Shown here: positions 59,531-64,000 of the stretch, piece after piece | Numbering within the stretch: the stretch's first letter is position 1 | How the letters are laid out: every line of letters begins with the position of its first letter | NCBI GenBank assembly: GCA_035534235.1 | Contig: DATLSH010000014.1 | Span: forward strand, 1 to 64,000 | Length of the DNA stretch: 64,000 nucleotides | Source: Bog-473 sp035534235 | GTDB lineage: Bacteria > Actinomycetota > Acidimicrobiia > Acidimicrobiales > RAAP-2 | Reading direction: 5' to 3' | Translations under genes and position numbers: made by a program | The notes under the pieces: generated by a model | What the model was told of the DNA's origin: nothing | The model's input: the letters and a program-made list of their open reading frames with translations, nothing else | Database searches by the model: none

Positions 59531-59959
59531 GTGTCCGTCACCTCGGAACCGAGGTCGTCCTCCCGAGCGGTGAGCCCTGACGCCGCGGCCCAGGTGGAGT
59601 ACCGGATCGTGCGCAACGGCGTGGTGCGCGACGTGGAGCGGGGCCGGGTCCTGAAGGTCGACGTCTGCGATGCCCACCCCGAGCTCCTCCGGGCGGCTCG
59701 CAACGTGGGGCGGCCCACCAAGGAGGTCTGCCCGATCTGCGACGAGGGAAGGCTGGTGACGGTGACCTTCGTCTTCGGGTCCAAGCTCCCCGCCGGTGGA
59801 CGCTGCCCGGGGACGGCGGCCGAACTGAAGGCCCTGTGCCGCCGGTCCGAGCCGGTGCTCTGCTTCGAAGTCGAGGTCTGCCCGGACTGCGCCTGGCACC
59901 ACCTGATGAAGAGGTACCGGGCCGGGGGCACCAGGGCCCCCCGGAAGGCGGTCCGGTGA
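59531..59959 (+). CDS. DUF5318 family protein
   Basis: A 142-residue protein. It has QVEYRIVRNGVVRDVERGRVLKVDVCDAHPELLRAARNVG, then a zinc-ribbon-like pair CPICDEG and CPDCAWHHLMKRY with further Cys between. This is the actinobacterial DUF5318 family, next to ino1 and the PadR gene as in mycobacteria; role unknown. GTG 59531 is chosen; an in-frame start at 59480 has no homology. It overlaps panB by four bases. Confidence 0.85.
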   Translation: MSVTSEPRSSSRAVSPDAAAQVEYRIVRNGVVRDVERGRVLKVDVCDAHPELLRAARNVGRPTKEVCPICDEGRLVTVTFVFGSKLPAGGRCPGTAAELKALCRRSEPVLCFEVEVCPDCAWHHLMKRYRAGGTRAPRKAVR

Positions 59960-60795
59960 GCGGGACCGCGGTCACGGTCCCCGCAATACGGGCGCGCAAG
60001 CGTCGGGACGGCGCCACGCCCATCGTCATGGTCACGGCCTACGACGAGCCGGGCGCCCGTATCGTCTCCGACGCCGGGGTGGACATCGTGCTGGTGGGGG
60101 ACTCGGTGGCCAACACGGTCCTCGGTTACGAGGACCCGCTGCACGTCGACATCGGCGTCATGGCCCATCACGTGGCGGCCGTGGCCCGGGCCAAGCCGCG
60201 CTGCCTGATCCTCGGTGACATGCCGTGGATGAGCTACCACCTCTCGACGGACGATGCCGTGCGCAACGCGGCCACCCTGATCCGGGCCGGTGCCCACGCG
60301 GTCAAGCTGGAGGGCGGCCGGGCCCGCCTGCCGGTGGTGGAGGCCATCATCCGCGCCGAAATACCTGTCATGGGCCACCTCGGGCTCACCCCCCAGTCGG
60401 TGTTGGCCATGGGGGGCTTCCGGGTCCAGGCCAAGAGCGTCGATGCCGCCGGCGCACTGCTTGGCGCCGCCAAGGCCCTCACCGAGGCCGGCTGCTTCGC
60501 CTTCGTCATAGAGGGGGTGCCCGACGTGGTGGGCGCCGCCGTGACCGCGGCCGTGCCGGTGCCCACCATCGGCATCGGGGCAGGCCCCTCCACAGACGGC
60601 CAGGTCCTGGTCTTCCACGACCTGCTCGGGCTGGGGTCCGCGCCACCGCCCAAGTTCGTGCGCCAGTACGCCGCGCTGGGGCGCCTGGCCACCGAGGCGG
60701 TGGCCGCCTTCGCCGAGGATGTGCGCCGGGGCGATTTCCCCAGCGACGACGAGAGCTACCACGGCTCGGCCGAACTGGGGGACTCGCTCTCCTGA
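59956..60795 (+). CDS. panB: 3-methyl-2-oxobutanoate hydroxymethyltransferase
   Basis: A 279-residue PanB. Motifs: MVTAYDEPGARIVSDAGVDIVLVGDSVANTVLGYEDPLHVDI with metal-ligating Asp residues, VKLEGG, GHLGLTPQS, FVIEGVP, and TIGIGAGPSTDGQVLVFHDLLGL. It makes ketopantoate for pantothenate and CoA from ketoisovalerate and methylene-THF. The start GTG 59956 overlaps the DUF5318 stop. panB lies where ponA1 lies in mycobacteria. Confidence 0.96.
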   Translation: MSGTAVTVPAIRARKRRDGATPIVMVTAYDEPGARIVSDAGVDIVLVGDSVANTVLGYEDPLHVDIGVMAHHVAAVARAKPRCLILGDMPWMSYHLSTDDAVRNAATLIRAGAHAVKLEGGRARLPVVEAIIRAEIPVMGHLGLTPQSVLAMGGFRVQAKSVDAAGALLGAAKALTEAGCFAFVIEGVPDVVGAAVTAAVPVPTIGIGAGPSTDGQVLVFHDLLGLGSAPPPKFVRQYAALGRLATEAVAAFAEDVRRGDFPSDDESYHGSAELGDSLS

Positions 60796-60857
60796 GGCTG
60801 CGGCGCCGGCGGTGCCGCCTGCCGGTTGGGCTAGCATGGCGCCCCGCAACAGACCCT

Positions 60858-60893
60858 GCCCCCGACCGTCGGGGGCCCGGGCTCCACGCCCGG
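60858..60893 (+). promoter_or_regulatory. Two hairpins in the rpsF leader
   Basis: GCCCCCGA-CCG-TCGGGGGC (60858-60876) and CCGGGC-TCCAC-GCCCGG (60877-60893) stand back to back just before the rpsF ribosome site (GAGGGAGGTAAG). Ribosomal protein leaders for bS6/bS18 are known to bind the S6:S18 complex and share a CCG feature; whether this is one is not established. The first hairpin without a T-run is not a normal terminator. Confidence 0.5.
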
Positions 60894-60915
60894 TCCAGAG
60901 GGAGGTAAGCCGCAC

Positions 60916-61245
60916 ATGCGGCCTTACGAAGTCATGGCCATATTTGAGGCCACCACCGAGCCCACCGTCATTCAAGGGGTGATCGACCACGCCCTTGAGG
61001 TCATTCGCAGCACGGGGGGCAACCCGGGCGCCATCGACCGCTGGGGCAAGCGCACCTTCGCCTACGAGGTGAACCACAAGCGCGAGGGCTACTACGTGGT
61101 GATCGAATTCTCCGCCGGGACCCAGACGGTGGCTGACCTCGACCGGATGCTCGGTCTGGCCGACGAGATCGTCCGTCACAAAATCGTGCGCCTGCCCGAG
61201 GCGAAAATGGCCAAGGTCGCGGCGGCCCAGCCGGCCGGCCACTGA
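60916..61245 (+). CDS. rpsF: Small ribosomal subunit protein bS6
   Basis: A 109-residue bS6 beginning MRPYEVMAIFEATTEP, with GAIDRWGKRTFAYEVNHKREGYYVVIEF and LADEIVRHKIVRLPE. ATG 60916 has GAGGGAGG ahead. First gene of rpsF-ssb-rpsR-rplI-dnaB, the common bacterial order. Slightly longer C-terminus than E. coli core but normal for actinobacteria. Confidence 0.97.
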   Translation: MRPYEVMAIFEATTEPTVIQGVIDHALEVIRSTGGNPGAIDRWGKRTFAYEVNHKREGYYVVIEFSAGTQTVADLDRMLGLADEIVRHKIVRLPEAKMAKVAAAQPAGH

Positions 61246-61269
61246 TCCGCAGGCCGGAAGGAGAGGACA

Positions 61270-61743
61270 ATGCCGACAGACAACAGCGTGATCCTGGTGG
61301 GCAACATCACCCGTGACCCCGAACTTCGCTTCACCAACACCGGGCAGCCGACTGCAAGCTTCGGGCTGGCGGTCAACCGGCGCTGGCAGAACCGCCAGAC
61401 CCAGGAGTGGGAGGAAGCCACCTCCTTTTTCGACGTGGTGTGCTGGCGCGAGATGGCCGAGAACGTGAGCGAGACCCTCACGCGGGGTGCCCGGGTCATG
61501 GTGGCCGGTCGTCTAGAGCAGCGCAGCTGGGAGACCCAGGAAGGTGACAAGCGCTCCAAGGTCGAGGTGGTGGCCGATGAGATCGGGCCCTCGCTGCGCT
61601 GGGCCACGGCGCAGATCACCAAGAACGAGCGCAAGAGCCCGGGTGACGGGCCCTCACGCGGCGGGGGCGGGAACCGGCAGGCGCCCGCACCACCGCCGGT
61701 TGCCCCCGACAGCGGATACGGATTCGACGAGGAGCCCTTCTGA
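61270..61743 (+). CDS. ssb: Single-stranded DNA-binding protein
   Basis: A 157-residue SSB. OB-fold region NSVILVGNITRDPELRFTNTGQP and SFFDVVCWREMAENVSETLTRGARVMVAGRLEQRSWETQEG. The Gly/Pro-rich tail ends DEEPF, close to the acidic tip that binds partner proteins. ATG 61270 has GGAAGGAG ahead; the stop overlaps the rpsR start by one base. Confidence 0.97.
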   Translation: MPTDNSVILVGNITRDPELRFTNTGQPTASFGLAVNRRWQNRQTQEWEEATSFFDVVCWREMAENVSETLTRGARVMVAGRLEQRSWETQEGDKRSKVEVVADEIGPSLRWATAQITKNERKSPGDGPSRGGGGNRQAPAPPPVAPDSGYGFDEEPF

Positions 61744-62291
61744 TGGCACGGAACAACCAACGCGGAGGGACCACGACGCGTCGTGCCCCCAAGGATCTGG
61801 GACGGCGGGTCAAGAAGAAGCCCTGCGCGCTCTGCCGGGACAAGACCGAATGGGTCGATTACAAGGACGTCCCCATGCTGCGCAAGTACATGAGCGACCG
61901 GGGCAAGATCCGCTCGCGCCGGGTCACCGGGAACTGCGCCCAGCATCAGCGGGCGCTGGCCCAGGCCATCAAGACGGCCCGCGAGCTGGTCCTCCTGCCC
62001 TACACCCAGCGCACGGTGACCGAGCGCCCGGGCGGCCGCGGCGGCGGGCGGGACCGGGGCGAGCGGGGCGAGCGCGCCGAGCGGACGCTCAGCGACACCC
62101 TTTCGGCCGACGCACCCCGCGACCGGCAGGCCAGCGTCGAGGTGCTCGACCAGGGGGGCGTCGACGCCCTCGAGGGTGCCGCCGCCGAGCCGGTGGTCGA
62201 TGAGGATGCCGCCGGGGAAGGTGCCGTCGGAGAAGCCGTCACCGGGGAAGCCGCCGGCGCCGAGGCGCCGGCCGGGGATGGTGAGGCATGA
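61743..62291 (+). CDS. rpsR: Small ribosomal subunit protein bS18 with long acidic extension
   Basis: Residues 1-90 are a normal bS18: zinc-type CALC at 28-31 and NCAQHQ at 64-69, YMSDRGKIRSRRVTG, ALAQAIKTARELVLLPYT. Residues 91-182 are an added tail: first Arg/Gly/Glu-rich (RGERGERAER) then acidic and alanine-rich (VVDEDAAGEGAVGEAVTGE). bS18 is usually 75-90 residues. The tail ends in the rplI start region with a four-base overlap (ATGA). The zinc ligands make it the C+ paralogue type. The function of the tail is unknown. Confidence 0.93.
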   Translation: MARNNQRGGTTTRRAPKDLGRRVKKKPCALCRDKTEWVDYKDVPMLRKYMSDRGKIRSRRVTGNCAQHQRALAQAIKTARELVLLPYTQRTVTERPGGRGGGRDRGERGERAERTLSDTLSADAPRDRQASVEVLDQGGVDALEGAAAEPVVDEDAAGEGAVGEAVTGEAAGAEAPAGDGEA

Positions 62292-62737
62292 AGGTCCTTC
62301 TCCGCGACGACATTGCCGGCGTGGGACGCCGCGGAGACATCGTCAAGGTGGCGGGCGGCTTCGCCCGCAACTTCCTCCTGCCCGAGGGTCGGGCCATTGT
62401 GGCGACCGCCGGAGTGGAGGGGCAGGCCGAGCAGATGCGCCGCGGCCGTGACCTGCGCGAGGCCCAGGACAGGGGGGCGGCAGAGGAGCAGGCGAAGATC
62501 CTCGCCGGCGCCGTGGTCCCGGTCTCGGCCCGGGCCGGCGGCGGGGGGAGGCTGTTCGGCTCCATCGGCCCCCTCGATGTCGTGGAGGCCATCAGGGCGG
62601 CCAAGGGCGTGGAGGTCGACCGCAGGCACGTGGTCATGCCCGAGCACATTAAGGAGACGGGTTCCTTCGAGGTCACCGTCGAGCTGTTCGACGGTGTGGC
62701 CGCCGTGGTGACCCTGGAGGTCACAGCTTCTTCCTGA
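62288..62737 (+). CDS. rplI: Large ribosomal subunit protein bL9
   Basis: A 149-residue bL9. N-terminal VLLRDDIAGVGRRGDIVKVAGGFARNFLLPEGRAI, the long connecting helix, and the C-terminal RNA-binding domain (GGGRLFGSIGPLDVVEAI, HIKETGSFEVTVELFDGVAAVVTLEV). Start overlaps the rpsR stop by four bases. Length is normal. Confidence 0.97.
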   Translation: MKVLLRDDIAGVGRRGDIVKVAGGFARNFLLPEGRAIVATAGVEGQAEQMRRGRDLREAQDRGAAEEQAKILAGAVVPVSARAGGGGRLFGSIGPLDVVEAIRAAKGVEVDRRHVVMPEHIKETGSFEVTVELFDGVAAVVTLEVTASS

Positions 62738-62920
62738 GCCGTGGGGCCGGCATCCGCGTTGTGACACCCCGCGCCCACCATTGTGGGGTGCCGATGCCCC
62801 CGCCACCTCCTCCACAACCCGGGACCGGCCGTGCACGGCTTATCCACACGCCCGGGACCCTTCTCCACACCTATTGGGGCCTTACGGTCCCCAGGGTCCT
62901 ACCGGCAGAGTGGGGGGACC
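62738..62920. promoter_or_regulatory. dnaB upstream region with DnaA-box-like sites
   Basis: TTATCCACA, an exact consensus DnaA box, lies at 62840-62848, with TTCTCCACA at 62861-62869 and TCCTCCACA at 62808-62816, all in the same direction. CACCCC and GGGGTG near 62766-62790 form an inverted repeat that may end the rplI transcript. DnaA control of dnaB is plausible. Confidence 0.6.
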
Positions 62921-64000
62921 GTGGTCCAAGCCTTTGATGATGCCCGTCTGCGCAGCCTGAGGGCGGCGCCCCCACCTACCTCGACGGGCTCGCGCATCCC
63001 CCCGCACGATCTTGAGGCCGAGGAGTCGCTCCTCGGCGCCATGCTGCTGTCCAACGACGCCGCCTCGGTGGCCATGGAGGTCTGCAAGGCGGGGGACTTC
63101 TACAAGCCGGCGCACGGGCACATCTTCGGAGCGATCTGTGCCCTGATGGAGCGGGGCGAGGCGATCGACGCGGTCACCGTGAACGACGAGCTCAAGCGAT
63201 CGGGTCTGCTCGACGCCGTGGGCGACCCGTCGGTCTTCATATCGCTGCAGGCCAACACGCCGTCGATCGCCAATGCCCGTCACTACGCCGACATCGTGGA
63301 GGAGCATTCCCTGCTGCGCCGCCTCATCGGGGTGGCGGGCGATATCGCCGACATCGGCTACTCGGTGCCCGAGGACGTGGACGGGGCCATTGACGAAGCC
63401 GAGCAGATGATGTTCAACGTGGCCGAACGGCGCACGGCCGACAGCATGTTCCCACTCCACGAACTCCTGGGCCAGGGTCTGGACCGCATTGAGTTGCTGG
63501 GACAGAGTGATTCGGAGATCACCGGGGTGGCCACCGGCTTCCACGATCTGGACCGGATCCTGCTGGGGTTCCAGCCCTCCTCGCTCAACATCGTCGGCGC
63601 CCGTCCCGGCATGGGCAAGACGAGTTTCGCCCTGGGGGTCCTGGCCCACGTGGGTGTGGTCGTGCAGCGGCCCGCCCTCCTCTTCTCGTTGGAGATGGGT
63701 CACCTTGAGCTGACCCAGCGCCTGCTGGCCTCCGAGGCCGAGGTGAACGGGCAGAGCCTGCAGACGGGCCGGATCCGGGCCCAGGACTGGAGCAAAATAG
63801 GCGTCGCCGTCACCCGCTTGAGCAACGCCCCCATCTTCATTGACGACAACCCCAACGTCACCGTCATGGACATCCGCGCCCGGGCCCGGCGGCTGAAGAA
63901 GGCCCAGGGCGACCTGGGGATCGTGGTCGTCGACTACCTGCAGCTCATGACCGGGCGGGGTAGGGCCGAGAACCGCCAGACCGAAGTGGCCGAGATCAGC
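62921..64000 (+). CDS. dnaB: Replicative DNA helicase DnaB, cut by the right edge
   Basis: 360 codons are visible. N-terminal domain: PHDLEAEESLLGAMLLSND and DFYKPAHGHIFGAI; linker; RecA-like domain with GVATGFHDLDRILLGFQPSSL, Walker A ARPGMGKTSFALGV and Walker B VVVDYLQLMTGRG. It unwinds DNA at the fork. GTG 62921 has GGGGGGA ahead. No intein is seen up to the edge; the known mycobacterial intein sites lie at or after the Walker A box, which is intact here. The remaining C-terminal part is outside the window. Confidence 0.97.
   Translation, partial: MVQAFDDARLRSLRAAPPPTSTGSRIPPHDLEAEESLLGAMLLSNDAASVAMEVCKAGDFYKPAHGHIFGAICALMERGEAIDAVTVNDELKRSGLLDAVGDPSVFISLQANTPSIANARHYADIVEEHSLLRRLIGVAGDIADIGYSVPEDVDGAIDEAEQMMFNVAERRTADSMFPLHELLGQGLDRIELLGQSDSEITGVATGFHDLDRILLGFQPSSLNIVGARPGMGKTSFALGVLAHVGVVVQRPALLFSLEMGHLELTQRLLASEAEVNGQSLQTGRIRAQDWSKIGVAVTRLSNAPIFIDDNPNVTVMDIRARARRLKKAQGDLGIVVVDYLQLMTGRGRAENRQTEVAEIS

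Noticed and set aside
62921..64000. DnaB intein as in mycobacteria
   Set aside because: The helicase motifs from the N-terminus through Walker A and VVVDYLQLM run without interruption; anything beyond the edge cannot be judged.

Overview
The window is a high-GC chromosomal segment from a member of the Actinomycetota that surrounds the replication-initiation region. Its content and order (crgA, trpG/pabA, pknB, pbpA, pstP, fhaB, fhaA; ino1 with a PadR regulator; DUF6049, murJ; trxB, trxA, cwlM; parB, parA, rsmG, jag, yidC, yidD, rnpA, rpmH facing dnaA, dnaN, recF, dciA, gyrB, gyrA) are actinobacterial. The absence of mycolic-acid or sporulation genes and the unusual arrangement suggest a deep lineage such as Acidimicrobiia; that placement is inference.

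Layout. 1-1160: a gene-poor flank with the start of an exported protein running off the left edge, a decayed zinc-ribbon gene, GTCCCAA repeats and the 3' half of a tRNA-Ile gene, which looks like an old attachment site. 1228-7635: metabolic genes (aldo/keto reductase, pirin, SDR, ComF-like protein, thioesterase, thiolase), then crgA and trpG/pabA. 7653-14002: a compact Ser/Thr-kinase and cell-wall operon (fhaA-fhaB-pstP-pbpA-pknB) without rodA or pknA. 14118-17517: tRNA-Leu(CAG) and an ABC exporter pair. 17772-22917: a candidate cyclic-di-GMP circuit: a c-di-GMP-I (GEMM-I) riboswitch ahead of a large exported repeat/glycosidase-like protein, a DevS/DevR-type two-component pair, a small unknown protein, and a GGDEF-family protein whose catalytic motif is degenerate while its inhibitory RxxD site is intact. 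23150-32950: RNase D, acyl-CoA synthetase, a second aldo/keto reductase, an exported anchored protein, dCTP deaminase, D-aminoacylase, signal peptidase I and a RodZ-like protein.

32971-48014 is the replication core. gyrA, gyrB, dciA, recF, dnaN and dnaA lie on the minus strand; rpmH, rnpA, yidD, yidC, jag, rsmG, parA and parB lie on the plus strand, with two parS sites before parA. DnaA-box-like sequences occur in the dnaA-dnaN gap, after parB, before dnaB and before dcd, so the exact origin is not settled by eye. 48145-56218 is a minus-strand run: a VapC/AbrB-type toxin-antitoxin pair, then (in transcription order DUF6049, murJ, degV, a small membrane protein, trxB, trxA, cwlM) envelope and redox genes. 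56253-64000: pcnA, ino1 and its PadR regulator with a clear operator palindrome, DUF5318, panB, then rpsF-ssb-rpsR-rplI-dnaB (dnaB cut by the right edge).

The most interesting items are the c-di-GMP riboswitch with an apparent ribosome-site-sequestering helix and the nearby degenerate GGDEF protein, the tRNA-derived attachment scar with candidate integrase arm repeats, an abrupt AT-rich codon block inside yidC, two genes (cwlM and the ComF-like gene) whose conserved N-termini lie upstream of any normal start codon, and a ribosomal protein bS18 with a long acidic tail.
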